Shown: one piece after another, positions 26,235 through 39,107 of the stretch
Numbering within the stretch: the stretch's first letter is position 1
Layout: the number at the start of each line of letters is the position of its first letter
From: Gorsachius magnificus
Lineage: Eukaryota > Chordata > Aves > Pelecaniformes > Ardeidae
Direction of reading: 5' to 3'
Assembly: GCA_034008185.1 (NCBI GenBank)
Contig: CM067084.1
Coordinates: 13,101,385-13,165,384, forward strand
DNA: 64,000 nt
Notes under the pieces: model-generated
The model's input: only the letters and a program-made list of their open reading frames with translations
Databases searched by the model: none
Told to the model about the DNA's origin: nothing
Made by a program: the position numbers and the translations under genes

Positions 26235-29200
26235 GAAAGAAGATTTTCTAGATACTGTCTTGCACATTACAGCTTTGTGATTAAGTGCCCTGAAAATGAC
26301 AGCCAGCAGAATAAGAGAGTTTGGAAAGTACATTCAACTTTGTGATGGTGATGAAGCAGTAACTGATAAACATAATATAGAAGCTCTAAGTATCAAAAAT
26401 TTAAATTTCTAAAGTAATTCAGCACATCAGATGGTTGGTATCATAAACACAATTGCTTCATAATATATAGAACTTATAGAGCACAGAGAACTCCTATTTG
26501 AATCAGTTTTTCCATTTGACATCAGAATTCTTCTCTATATACTTCCTTGCAGTGACTGCTATGCTACAGAAATAAAAATACAGAATAAAAATTAACTGTA
26601 GATCTTCAAGGATCAACCCCAGCAGCCCATTGCCATTTACAAACAAAATGTACCTGTAATACTAAAAAGACTGTAATAAATGTGCCAGCGACAGGGAGAC
26701 AAAGAATGAATTAAGCAAATTAGTGGAAAAATGAAGCCTCTAAATACAAAAGAAAACTAATTATGGGTTTAGAAAGGATTAATTGACAGAGCCTGTGGAT
26801 TAAGTGACAGAGCCTGTGATGACAGGGCACTTTACTGGATAGTCCTCGAGATCCCTTTTTGTCACGCATTTCCTATCTTTCCAGGAAAGATTCTAGCAAC
26901 TGTCACCGCTGCACAGATCTCTCAGCAGTCTGTTTATTTTCCCATCTAACCAAAATGTTTTACAGCTGACGCAAAGAGTTTTCCAAAGAAAGTACAGGCA
27001 GCATAGCATGCTCTCCACTCCATCCCTTCCTCTGCTTTACCCTGCTCTCCTTCCTCTACTCCTTGGTCCATGTCACTTTGGCCATCAGAAACGCAGACAA
27101 CAAGGATACTAAACCTTCCATGGACCTTCTACCTTAGTTCCTGAATAACCTGATGCCAGTGAGCTACCCTTCACTCATTTCCTAGACCAAGGCGTATTTT
27201 CAGATACTATGGCAGTGCCTCAGAATATTGCGGCAGTAGTGAAGCTTGTCAGAAAGCCTCTGTGTAGATCTCCATAGGAAAAACTGATTTAAAAAAACCC
27301 CAAACATTCCCTCTGCTCTCCAGTAATATTGAAAAAGCATCATAAAGGCTAATTCCAATTCTAGTTAACACCTGGATGCAGAATTCAAGCGCAACAAGTT
27401 GTGCTTCATTCCAATTTCAGTGATAAAGAAAATGCTTAAGCTAAAATGCTTCACTTGCACTCTATCCATTTCTCTAATAAATAAGTAAAACCAAACTACT
27501 CTGCTTTTCAGACACTTGACTGTACATTTTGAAAGTATTCAATAGTTTAATTTCCAGTGGGGGAAATGTTTTCTTAAACTGCGTGCCTGTATACACAAAT
27601 ACGTACCCGCAAAATAAATCTTGGGATGACATTGAAGAGAAAATTAATTTCAGGCTGGGGAACAGATGAAGAGGTAGGTATAGGTAACTATATATAGGTA
27701 ACATGGTATACAAAACTGCTTACTCTTTAACGTGGGGATTTTTTAAACATGGTCAGTTGCTGCGTATACCAAGCACATTGTGGCTACTTCTGTTGCCACC
27801 AAAGAGGTTGTGTGGATCTCAGATTTCACTTCAGTTATACCTTAAATTGCATCATTTAACCTTCTATCTATACGATTTAAAATGGATTGTATTTGGGATA
27901 ATTAAACCTAGACATACAGCTTCGTTTTAAATCCTAGAGTTACAATTAGGAGATAAGCCAGTCCAAGAGTTTTTGAACTGATATGTCCAGAATACTGATA
28001 CCGAGCCTATTCCACACCATTTGCAAGAGGCTTCGGGTCAGGCTTACAGTTGTCAGGATTTCAATAACTTCACCCAGACACAAGTCAGGAAAGAAGGGAT
28101 TTGAAGGCTGCCAGGGATCAATCGTTGGCTGAGCTAACTGCATACACAAATGCAGGCCAGCTACCGATTGGGTGGGCCTTCATGAAAGAGGAGGTGGAAA
28201 CCATCAGGGGGGGAAAAAAGGGACTCACTTTTTGAGCTACCTTTCAAGAGACATCCTTACAACAAACGGAATGAAAGTAGGATGAAAGACTGCTTGCTTG
28301 GATCTGAAAACATGGATCTAAGTCAACTACACATAACACAACTAATTCTTAGACTATCAAGACAAAACACCCCTTAACTGGGATCTAGATGAATCAGTTC
28401 TTCCCATTGTATCTCCATGGTGTTCCTCTGCTTCTGTTCTGAGCATAGTGGTGATTCCAAGCCTTCTGCTTCTTTCCTCTGTGGTCACTTTATCTGTGAT
28501 TTTCTGCTTAGATCATGTCTTAACTTTTTCTCCCCCTTCTGTAAAGAGTAGGATTTTGAAAGTTTGGTGGAAATAGTCTTTGCCCCCTACTGTCCCACTG
28601 CCATCTGCAACAATTGCCACAAACACTTCACACCACCAGCTTCCCCCTCTCACCAGCTCCACAGCGAGCTCTGGTAGACAGAGAGTGATGGGTGGCCTGG
28701 TACCCGGCACAGCCTGGGAACACCGGTCGGAATAACTGTTTCCAAGGAGAGGTGTATGAAACCCAGAATTGACACACCTGAGATGGGAAGCTTAAAGAAC
28801 AAAAGGAACAATACATAGGGACTGGACTTCACTAAGGTAAAAATAAAGGGTTGAAACATTGCAGCTTCACTATCGATCAGGTTACAATGTGCAGTTCACC
28901 CAGCCCTCAAGACAGGACTTCCTTGCTCCCCACCATGCCTCTCAAACCAGACTTCCCAGTCTGCTCAGCTCCGTGTCGCTGCTCCATGTACACAAGGGCC
29001 ACCTTCTGCTGGCCCTCTCATCCTCACGTGGGGCACCGGAGACAAACAAGCCTGAGGGCTTTCTGGCTGTCTCCACAGCAGCTACAGTTTGGCTCCTTCC
29101 TTTGTCAAGAATCGTAAAACACCCAACTGCACCAAATCTCCCATAAAACTGCTTGAACAGACCTGCAGAAAAAGAGGGCATGGCCGGGGGGAGGGTGGGG

Positions 29201-30423
29201 GAAACTGATAGTAACACTTACCATGTACAATCTCCTAGCATGGGTGACACTGCTAAATGAGGATTTGCATCTGAAAAGGAACAGTTCAATTAATTTTCAT
29301 GAAATACTGTCCGTAGCGCAGACGCCGCTGACCTTTCACCTGGCTATTAACTTCATGGAGAATTATTCCTTTGACACCACATCTTGAGATAACCAAGAAA
29401 ACCTCATATTTTCTTGTTATATTTCCACTTGAAATTTTCTGCCCATAAATGCAAGTCATATCTATAGATCTTGTGGGAAATGAACAAATATACCTTTATT
29501 GCATTGTCGGAAAACAGCCATTTAAAGGTGTGCTAAAAGTTAAGTGGTTTATATGGATGACAAGAAATAATTTATTGTATTCCTCAAATTCAGAGGATCC
29601 AGCCAAAAACCTTACCTTAATGAAAATCACCTCACTGAAAACATTGTAAGAGAAGATGATGGCCTAGAATAAATCTTTACTCTAATTTTATACAGTGACA
29701 CCGCATTGCTTCGTACGTTCTACTGCATACATGTAAATTTAATCTGTGCTACACTTGACGCTGTGTGCACACAATATACTTAAGAATTATCTTAAGGAAC
29801 TTTCTGTGTTATTATGGAATACAGATTCCATTGTAATTGGTGGTATATAAACCAATAGTTATAGGGCATTAAGAATTTTGGATGGGCAATTGTTTTAACG
29901 TTTTCCCAATGAACATGGTATATAAATAGATCGATTTTATAATGAGCATTTAGTAGCAGAAATCTTCAACATTTTGCAAATTAAAAATACTCTTCCTCAG
30001 ATAAATATGATTCTGTGCAGTGTTTAGAATGAGCTATAACAACCAAGGTGTACGATTCGGCATCAGTGCGTTATCATACTAACCTCACATTTTTCTCTTT
30101 TTGGCCCAACTAGGTTCACAATCTTTACCTTTTTATAGAGTTTGGGGTTTCAAAAATCCTAAAATATTAGCAGCAAAGAGGAGCTGAAAACATCAAGTCT
30201 TGTCCTACCTTCCCTCCCCTTTTCTTTGACCATTTTATACACAATTCTGATGAAATCTCAAAAAAAGACTCACCTAAAATATTTCTGCATCGAAGCCCAG
30301 GACAGAGCACATTCATGTTTTCAGCTTTGCGATAAGTATTTCACACAACATCCACAATTGGTTTAATGTGTTTGGCTCATACCGGTCTTTCTGAAAGAAA
30401 GTATAGCTTGCTTTTTTCTTTTC
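26235..30423. other. No gene recognised
   Basis: Unique sequence apart from the 21-bp tandem duplication at 26777. No exon, RNA gene or transposon was seen. Confidence 0.55.
26777..26818. repeat. 21-bp tandem duplication
   Basis: Two adjacent 21-bp units begin GATTAA and share TGACAGAGCCTGTG. They differ at one position (ATTGAC against AGTGAC). Confidence 0.9.
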
Positions 30424-30442
30424 TTTTTTTTTTTTTTTTTTT
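30424..30442 (-). repeat. Poly(A)-like tract on the minus strand with an upstream AATAAA
   Basis: Nineteen T on the plus strand read as A19 on the minus strand. An AATAAA on the minus strand (30465-30470) lies 22 bp before it, the spacing of a real mRNA 3' end. This suggests the tail of a retrocopied transcript, but no coding sequence of a parent gene is recognised upstream of it and chance is possible. Confidence 0.4.
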
Positions 30443-30470
30443 CATTCCACAACAGCAAATAATATTTATT

Positions 30471-30530
30471 AAGGAGGTTAAACAAGATGATCCTAACAGT
30501 CCCTTTTAGGCCTAAATTATGTCCCAGCTA
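30471..30530 (+). mobile_element. Probable old CR1 remnant, plus strand
   Basis: The stretch containing AAACAAGATGATCCTAACAG and TCCCTTTTAGGCCTAAATTATG resembles a diverged CR1 3' end (compare GACTTGATGATCTTAAAGGT and CCAACCTAAATGATTCT in the copy at 5196). The match is short and imperfect, so this call is tentative. Confidence 0.45.
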
Positions 30531-31092
30531 TGAATAAAACATTCCTGTCTGATTACAGTTTGAAAGGACAACATTTTAATATGAGATAAGACAGTCTGCT
30601 TAAGAATTTCAACCAAAAAGCAAAAATAGTCTCCTCCCTCTACCTATCCAATACATTCTTGATTCCTTCACAAGAAAACAAGACGGCAGACAGGAGGGCA
30701 CCTTATCAGCACTGTATAAAAGTCTGTCCTCGCAAGTTCCCCATCTTGCCAAAATCTAACATGTACTTACACTACATATTAATAAAAATAAAGTGCCAAA
30801 TTATAAAGACGACCAAGGAACCTAAAATGGGACTTAAGAACTGGAACGCCAAAACTGCAGATTGCCACAATCACAAGTCACCTGGCAGCTACCTGCGAGA
30901 GTGTCAGCCCCAGCACTGCTTTGCATTCCCCTTCTCTGCACATTGCCCTAATGCCCACATCTCAGCCTTCTCTCCCTGTCAATGCCAAAGTCCCTCAGAG
31001 CAGGGGAATCTCACACTGCGTTCGTACAGCACCTAGAATACCTTCCTAATATTTACTAGAGGCTCTGCTGTGCAAATAAAAGATATATAGAG

Positions 31093-31145
31093 ATATATCT
31101 CCCACTATATTTTTTATATATTCCTATATATCTCCCACTATATAC
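31093..31145. repeat. 33-bp tandem duplication in AT-rich sequence
   Basis: ATATATCTCCCACTATAT occurs at 31093 and again at 31126, a period of 33 bases, within a TA-rich block. Confidence 0.85.
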
Positions 31146-32293
31146 TTTTATATATATAAAATTCATTTCAGTTAAGCTCCCTGTACTTAAGCAAACATTA
31201 TATTAAGTGCATCTTACACTTTATTCCTCTGCTTGGAGAATAATGCAAGATCAGAGAGTGTAATGTAATGGATTAGTGAACCGAATCTCCAAAATGTGCC
31301 AGAGGTAGATCACATCTGTTATTAATAGTAGCAATCTGGCTTTTAGAATGCTTTTCATAAAGAAGCAGCCTAAATGCTAGTCAGTTCTAAACGGATAACA
31401 GCAACTATGTCAAATATGTTGGACGCGCTCTGTGCACGGTTGAAATGTGAGAATGCAGAGGCACTAGCAGTGCAAGACGACCTCATACAACCAGAGCACA
31501 CCTTGCACAAACGGGAGATTGTACACCGTACTGTCCAAGGACTAAGAACAAATCATTCTTTCGCCTCTGAATAATTTTTCTGCAACAGCAGGGTTAGATT
31601 TAATCAAGGAGGTTTTGCTTACAATGCACTTGAAAAGGCATGAGCAGCTAATGCAGTGACCCAAAGTAAATGCCAACTCCATCGCGATGAGTTGATGTTA
31701 GCCCCTCGATCAGCATCAAAGTTTTTGTAATAAGTAGGTTTGCTCTCCATACAAGAGAGTCAGGATGCGCCCAAGTGAAGATACCTCATCCTAAATACAT
31801 TTAGGTGAATGATCAATTCTAGAAAACATGCGTGCTACAGATCCTTGTCCTATAACTGCGAGCAAGAACAAAACCTCAAATCAGCTCAGCAGGAAAGGAA
31901 AAATATTAACTCTACAGCTGGGACTTTTAGTCCAGGCATAACCTGGTACTAAGGGTACCCAGTGACTCAGTGCCAGCCAATATGGCAGGCTTGAGGTTTG
32001 TTTGGGTTTTTTTCCCCACTCTTGCTTGCTCTCATCACTATTGAAATTATGGCTGGAACAGTTTCCCCAAGTCAAATACACAGAAGGCTTCATCTAATTT
32101 CCTAACCTTATCACGGTAAGATTTCATGCCAAGGAGTAAGTTTTAGCCCATCTCCAGCATGGCAGCTCTCCCACATCTTTAGTAATTACTTTAACTGCTA
32201 ACCCCCACTGTTAGGGTGAGACCATATTCCCACCACTCCCTTGGCCGTGTACTAAAATAGCCACAGCTATCATGTTTGGCTAGGTGCTGATGT

Positions 32294-32318
32294 GTTTGAT
32301 CTGCCTGACAGATCAAAC
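32294..32318. repeat. Inverted repeat with short loop
   Basis: GTTTGATCTG (32294-32303) is followed by a 5-base loop CCTGA and its exact complement CAGATCAAAC (32309-32318). It could form a 10-bp hairpin in DNA or RNA. No terminator or RNA gene is implied in this context. Confidence 0.8.
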
Positions 32319-33523
32319 CAAAGAGATCAAATACCTTCGAGGAGACAGGTCTTAGACACGAGCTGCCAAAAAGCAATAGGAATAAAGTGCTTTTAGGTAT
32401 ACGCACAAACAGATTGTAGCCAGCTGGGAAATCATAGTACAGTCATAAACCACACGACCTACAGGGATCTAGCCCAGACAGGTGTAGGCTGGAGCTGCAC
32501 GCAGATTTTTCATGCTCACAGTTCTGTATGTGTCTGACCTGTAATCAAGACCATGTTAACCAACCCCCTCTCCATCCCCCATCTTTATGAATATCTGTCC
32601 ATGATACTAAATACGTATTTACTGATTCCTGGCTTATCTCTTTAGCACCCAGAGTGGGAATCTTATCTAAACTGTAAGAAAAGTAATGCAGAGAAAGGTT
32701 CAAACAGAGGCATGTGCCCTACAGGGTTAGCTGAAGGAAGTCAAGACAACACGAGTTACCAGCCTGAAATTTTCCCTAATTCCACTGATGACCAGAGCAT
32801 CTCCAGCTATCACATCAGCATAACCCTAGCCTTACAAGGACTGAGGTCAACCACTTGAAATACACTATAGGTTTTCCAAGTGCATTTATCACTTATGTTA
32901 AATCATCAGGGATACAATACTAATTCCCAGAAAATAATAAACCAAGCTGTCCTGTCAAATTTTAATTTAGGTGGCCAGCAGTACTATGCCATAAGATCTT
33001 AACAGGGTTTGAAAGTGTCCTCTCAGCAGGCTGCCATAAACATTTTGCTTCACTTTGAGAAAGCTGACTACTATAGTTTACACTCGCTAAGTCACACCAG
33101 CCCATTCAAGGACACTTCTGTGGACTGGATGCCAGAGAGGATTACGGGCTCTGGAACTGGAGCTTTGCCAGCTTGAATACCATAAAAAAAACCAACCACC
33201 CACTACTTTATCTTCTTCTTTCAAGTGTTGATTTAGCACTTTAGATGATTCTTTTGATCAGTGACCCAAAACATACACTAAAAACCAAGCGGTAGCTAAA
33301 AAGTACAGTAAAGGGACAGAGGCCTTGGAAGTATCAGACAAATATCTTTCCATATAAAACACATTCTTCCATAGAAATGAAGGGATGTGATCTGAAGAGA
33401 AATGCTACAGTCAGCATGATGCACCTGTCTATTTGCTAAGTCTCAAAGAACAGCATCAGCGCTCCAGCCCACAAAAGGAAAATGAAAACACTGGCATCCA
33501 GTTCTACAGAAAATTATCAAAAT

Positions 33524-33549
<26 letters not shown>
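33524..33549. repeat. G26 homopolymer
   Basis: Twenty-six consecutive G on the plus strand, followed by further short G runs (GGAGGGG, AGGGG, AGAGGG) to about 33577. It could form G-quadruplexes. Runs this long are error-prone in assemblies, so the length may be wrong. Confidence 0.85.
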
Positions 33550-33554
<5 letters not shown>

Positions 33555-36500
33555 GAGGGGCACATAGGGGAGAGGGAAGATACATCTTTTGCAAATAACA
33601 GAAAAGATTGATAGCCATCTTCAGCTTTCCAAGCTCCCTAGCTTCTAAGAACAAGCACTACAAAGAAGAGTATTTTGCTGCTTCATTGCTGGGTAAGTTA
33701 AAAAACAGAGTCACTGGAATTGGTTTTTTTCTAATTAACAACAAGAAAAAGAGAGGTCCTTGTAAGGCAACGTTAGCATCTTGACACATATGACAAAACA
33801 AGAGACATACTTCTTCCCAGAAACTAGGGAACTTGGAAATTATTACAATGAGCTTAGGATAGAGAGACTGTCATGCATTGAAGCTTCTTTGCAAAAGTTT
33901 TGACAGTGACAACAAAAGTTTTTTTCACGCCATCTTTCAGTAGCCTAATTTTCACACCTCGACGCTGAGCAAGCTCGCGTCTCCAAGCACATTCAGTGCA
34001 GAAGTGGGATTTTCCTTGGTGAAAGGTTGGGCTGTGTCCCTCAGCAGCCAGCGCTGTCCTCTGGAGTCTGCCTGCCTTTGTGCAACACAACTGTCATGTC
34101 CCTCAACCACTTTGGGTTGGCTTCTAGGCTGAGACCTACCTGACTTGGGGGTAATGGGAAACAACCTGCCAAGCATGAGCTGGTTCATGGAGGTGCCAAT
34201 GTGCCAGAATGGCCAATATAGTCTTAAGCATATGGGAGTACTAAGATTACAGAGGAACAATGTTAAATTTACATTACAAATGGGAACGATTGCTACTGAA
34301 TTGGTATGCATATTGGTGACATCAATCTGCAGAGCCAGTTTACAGACTAAAGAGGAGAATAATTTTATCACCTCATAATAAAAACAAGCCTGAACTTTCT
34401 TTCTCTATCAAAAGTTTCAAATTTTACCACTTTACATGAACTTAACTCTGCTACACAGAGAGTGAAATGACTGTTTTGTTTAGAAAAACAACCTGATTTA
34501 GAAGACAGAAAACAACCAGGTATTGTTCAAAACATGTTTTACTAGTGACACTGGAACAGTACCTAAAATACAATAAGAAGTTCCAGTTTTGGAACCTATT
34601 GTGTTTTCCATCACACTCCATTTGTGCAGGGCCCACTTGAGTAGGCAGGCAGCACTGAGCGGAAAAGGGAGCGAAAGGACCCATATCAAAAGTCCTAACC
34701 TGGGCCCTTCCAAGGCCGTTGACCGTATGCGATGTTGCGTGCGCAAGCATTTAGCCTTTTAACATCCCGTGAAGGTATTTACTCTCGTTAATGGGTTTCT
34801 ACACATCTCTCTCCTCACACCTTTTATTCAGCATGCAGTCATTGCTGACAGACTGGTTTGTGGCTTGGTTTTGCTTTTAGGATGAAAAAAACATCGTGAA
34901 GAAATGAAACACATTAGAGGTGATAAGAGCAACAATCACTTACATTAACTTTTTTTTTTTTTTTTTTTAAGTTCCACATTTCATCACTTATATCCTTCAG
35001 TTTAGTACTCCACTTAAAAACCCATTAAGGCTTTTCTGCATTCCATTTCATTTATTTTGAGGAAGATAAAGTAGTATTGAAGCTTCCAGCAAGCTCATAA
35101 TTTTGAGCACCTCTACCTTTTTAAGCAACTTTCCCCCTTGAAGTTTGCTCTTTCAAGTCAGAAAGACCATATAGCCTATTAGAATATAAAGTGGGGAATA
35201 AACTGAATAGAGTAACTGCCAGCTAGAGTATTCCAGGAATTAAGATGAAAATGTTTCTTTCGGAATTCCTTTCAAATTAGTTCCATGCAGCAGAAAGAAT
35301 TCAAAATAGCATGCATTTGTTGTAAATCCTGCTAGCTGTCATCTAACAAGTTTCTAAATTTTTATAAATTTGCCAGTTAAAAGGAATGTGTAGTTTATAG
35401 TTGACACTGGCAGAGTTCCAGGTACTATTAACAAGGCAATCCATAACACCTGGGGGGGAACCACCACAACACAAACCAAAAAACAACCAGAATAAATTAC
35501 ACCCAGGTTTGCATTGTTTAAAAGAAAATTTAACTAGGATTTGTATGCACAAGTATAATCTGATCTGTTTTTTCCTGGTGTAATATAAAATAATATATAA
35601 AATCCAAATAACAGTTACTATACGATAGCTACTAAATCTCTTCCCTTCCCCTACATTTCAGGCTCTACATAGGAACCGGTGCCCTCTAAGCCTTCCACTA
35701 AAAGATACAAATTTTAGTAGACAACATGGAAAAATTTTGGACTAGCCAGTTTGGTGGCTCTCAGTGGAATTGGCAATAATCAATATTTTGCTCCCCCAAG
35801 TCACCACCAACGCGTATCTGCCAGGCAGATGATGCTGACATTCACAAGATAGGTGTCCAGCCTTTCCTTTGTAAAGCTTGGGGTGCTTACATTGCTCCCA
35901 GGATAACCTATGGAAAGCATGGCTGGGAGCACCCACCCACCCAAAATACTAGTGAAGACACCCAGATACATCGATGGATAGCAGAAGTTGCTAAACATGT
36001 TCCCAGCATGCTGCAGAAATGCTACGTGTAGAAGCCTGATGCAGTGCCAAATGCCATCAAACAGCTGTGGAGGATGCTACCATCAGGCTGATGGGACAGT
36101 GCTGTTGTCAAGCCACACTGGAGTAGCATCCAAACCTTCATAAACAGGGATCGGTTAGCTTCATAACATCCCTCTTCTCAGCATCCTTCGGGTTTTTTTG
36201 GGGGGGTGGGGAAGGGTTAGAGATGTGCAGTTCCAAAAAATGCACCAAAAGATCAAATAGGAATTTTCAAAGACTTCTGTCATCAAAAGAGTTAATCTAC
36301 CCTTTGAAGATTTACCCTTACGCAAGAACCACAGGACACGTTTATGGCAAGATCCTTCTCCCTCAGCTTTTCTTCTCTTTCTAAAACATCCCCATGACTG
36401 TGAACCACCACACACTCTGTAAAGCCCTCATGATTCCACACCATTACTGTACAACCACGTGAACTGCCAAGAGTGTTTGTACATATTTCAGGCAGAACCC

Positions 36501-36779
36501 CGGGTTATTACACCACACTAAAGAGAGCCTTGACCCTTGACTTGGCAGGAGGCAGAAGAGGGAGGATGACGAATATTTCCTCCCACCACTCCCCGTTGCA
36601 TCTTAAGACTGCATCTGCCCCTGTGATGTATATGAAAATATGACATCTCCTCCCAACCTAATTTTACCATACCTGGTCTGAAGACAGAAGTTTCTTTATT
36701 ATATTCTGTAATACATATACTCTTGAATAAACAAACATTGTCTTCGACATGACAAAAATATTTCAAATATTTGCAGGGC

Positions 36780-36791
36780 GGGGGGGGGGGG
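36780..36791. repeat. G12 homopolymer
   Basis: Twelve consecutive G on the plus strand, about 110 bp before another G run. Confidence 0.85.
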
Positions 36792-36900
36792 AATCTTAGG
36801 AAAAGGTAGCTAAACTTGAAGGGAAGACACCTAAAAGGAAAGTGACTGTTAACTTATTTAGGCTGTTAGCTTAAATAATAATTTGCCAATTCATTTACAT

Positions 36901-36937
36901 GGGGGGGGGGGGGGGGAAGAGTGTCTGTGCGTGTGTG
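36901..36937. repeat. G16 run followed by a GT-rich repeat
   Basis: Sixteen G on the plus strand, then GAAGAG and a short GT-rich stretch (GTGTCTGTGCGTGTGTGT). Confidence 0.85.
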
Positions 36938-38263
36938 TATGCTCATAATTCTTCATAAAAATGTGACAGTGCTAATAGTCTAGAAAAAATTTATGTTCTT
37001 TTTTAGGGCATGAGTTTTTTCCATCGTTTATTCTGAATGTCAGTGGGGCAAGTTTCCAATATTGTTCCCCTTCAAAATACTGTAATTACAACAGATCTCA
37101 AATGTTTCTGAATTTTTAAGGCAAATGGATGATTCAAACCCACCTCAGCTTTCACTTTTCTCCTTTGAATAAGGAGGTTTTGGAGCACACAGAACTTTCT
37201 TATGTTCTCCCAGCAATAAAACGATGAAAAGAAGTGACTGTTATTTGCTATGGGCAAGCTGTGTTTCTTGAAAGTGATACAAAGCTGAGAGCTGGAAGTG
37301 CATTACTGGAGTCGGTGGCACTCTCAAACGATGGATGTCGAGGTCGTGTTTGGCCCTGTGCCTCAGAAGGCCACCCAAGAAAGGCTGCAAAGATTGCCTT
37401 AGAAGTACATAATTAAGTGATAACATCATTGCCCCTGCATTCTGCAAAGCGCTACTCCAATTCACTTGTGATAAACTACTTGTTCTCCAGCCTTATAACT
37501 CAGCCACTGAACATTCAATTGCTCCATCATAAAATAAATGGGCAGTGATATTAGTGTAGTTGTAATTGCTAGACCCAAAAAAAAAAGTTAAACTTGCTAA
37601 GTGAAAACAACTAATTACCCCTCAACTCATGTTAAAATGATAGCAGGTAAGCAGATGAATGTCACTGCAGTCAAGTACCTTGGAAAAAGATGGCGGTGAT
37701 ATACACCTTCATATAGACTTGTGTAAATTACAGAAAATAATAAAAATCATCACTTTTCAAAGCTTTCTTGACCTTTTTTTCCAACAGAAGTCAGGCTACT
37801 CTGAAGACAAGCCTCCCCCACCAGCTTTTCTGCCACCCTAGGAGCACCTCATTTAACTGGGCCTGAGCAAAAACCACAGAGCTGGTGCTTGAGGCTGCGG
37901 CTATATTGCCTCAACTTTGCCCTTCCAAATAAAATACAACATATCCTGACACAACTTACAGCAGGGTCACAACAACAAGATTTTAATTGGAACAGAGGGA
38001 AAAGGCAAATCTCCTTCAATACAGCACCATCTGATCTTTGTCCCCATATTGTCTTCCCAAGGTTCTCCTTTTGTAAGGAGGACACACATGCTTCCCATAC
38101 ATATATAGGATGTCATTTCTTTACCATTTCTAAATATTTATCTGGCAGTCTGGTGGTACAGCAATTCTCAATGTACAAAATATAAAATGATGCACAAATT
38201 AGAAACACTGATGGTACCACCACCTGTCGTGGATGGAGTGAGAGGGAGGCAAAAATAATGTGG

Positions 38264-38269
38264 TTTATT
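38264..38269 (-). terminator. AATAAA poly(A) signal in the minus-strand LTR
   Basis: AATAAA on the minus strand lies about 40 bp before the CA end of the LTR, the expected place for the retroviral polyadenylation signal. Confidence 0.45.
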
Positions 38270-38723
38270 GGTGTAAAACAGTGAGTTAACAAAGGTCAGT
38301 GATAAATGCGACAATAGTTTATAAGATTCGATGGCAAGGTACACTTTGTTATTTACTGCACAGAGGACAGGGTCAGACAAGACTGTCAGGGAGACCCTCC
38401 CGTTGAGTCATGAGGTTCAGAAAAGATCCCCTTGCTTTCTAAACTCCCTCAGAGAGGAGTCTAGGTGCGGCTGGATCCAATCCTAGTCCCAGACTTGGTC
38501 AACAGTTTATGTCTAAAGGATTATATATGCGCAATTAATCCTTTATGTCACTTAGCTAAGATTTCCAAGTTAGCATGCTGTTAGTCACTTACCGAGAATC
38601 TGTCATGGTAAGGAATCTCTCAACCTCGAGGAGTAACCTTAAGAGGCGTCCCTGCTCAAGGGGAGATCCTGGCGTGCAGCCCGCTGCCGTGCAGGAGAGC
38701 TCAAAGGGCTCTTGGACTGCTCA

Positions 38724-38732
38724 CTATTTATG
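38724..38732 (-). promoter_or_regulatory. TATA-like box in the minus-strand LTR
   Basis: CATAAATAG on the minus strand lies about 240 bp inside the 5' edge of the LTR, a plausible U3/R position. It would direct transcription towards lower coordinates. Activity is inferred only. Confidence 0.4.
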
Positions 38733-38970
38733 GGGGTAAGATAATTGGCTCATAGTCATATTTGCATACTGACCACTGTGCTTAGGTGGGCACATTCCAC
38801 AATAGCCCTTGGCTATTGCATGGTTATCTGTCTCCCCCCACACCCAGTGGGTGCATGCTTCAGGACCAGACACAGACCAGGTGCATCTATCAGCACCACC
38901 ACAGGTGGGTATCACTTGAAAGAGGTCAAAGGAGGGGGAGTCAGAGACAAGGGGGGAGCACACCACCACA

Positions 38971-38979
38971 CTCCACCCC
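38971..38979 (-). other. Polypurine tract of the endogenous retrovirus
   Basis: The minus strand reads GGGGTGGAG immediately before the TG that opens the LTR. This is the usual position of the plus-strand primer in retroviruses. Its contact with the LTR edge supports both the LTR boundary and the orientation of the element. Confidence 0.65.
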
Positions 38980-39107
38980 GTGACTATAGTCAATTCATCT
39001 TACCTTCACAGAGTGGTGGTACGGTCACCTCTTGCCTCTGTGCCATAAATAGTACATTGATAGTTTGTGTGCTTATAGATTCACAGTAAGTAGACAGTGA
39101 AGCACTG

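Larger units (their letters stand above)
30531..33523. other. No gene recognised
   Basis: Unique sequence with the AT-rich tandem duplication at 31093 and the hairpin at 32294. The 31370-31700 part has scattered CpG and reads like possible conserved non-coding DNA, without proof. Confidence 0.55.
33550..38224. other. No gene recognised between the G26 run and the retroviral LTR
   Basis: Contains the two shorter G runs and a T19 run near 34951. No exon or repeat family was recognised otherwise. The 5-base flank of the LTR at 38220-38224 is CCACC. Confidence 0.55.
38225..38970 (-). mobile_element. 3' LTR of the endogenous retrovirus, minus strand
   Basis: Read on the minus strand this block starts TGTGGTGG and ends CCACGACA, giving the TG...CA ends of a retroviral LTR in partly complementary termini. 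It is about 746 bp long. Inside it, also on the minus strand, are a TATA-like CATAAATAG at 38724-38732 and an AATAAA at 38264-38269, about 40 bp before the end, in promoter-then-poly(A) order. It lies directly downstream of a polypurine tract and the env fragment, so it is the 3' LTR. The 5' LTR is not in the window, so LTR-LTR divergence and target-site duplication cannot be read. Boundaries come from the terminal motifs and are probably good to a few bases. Confidence 0.75.
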
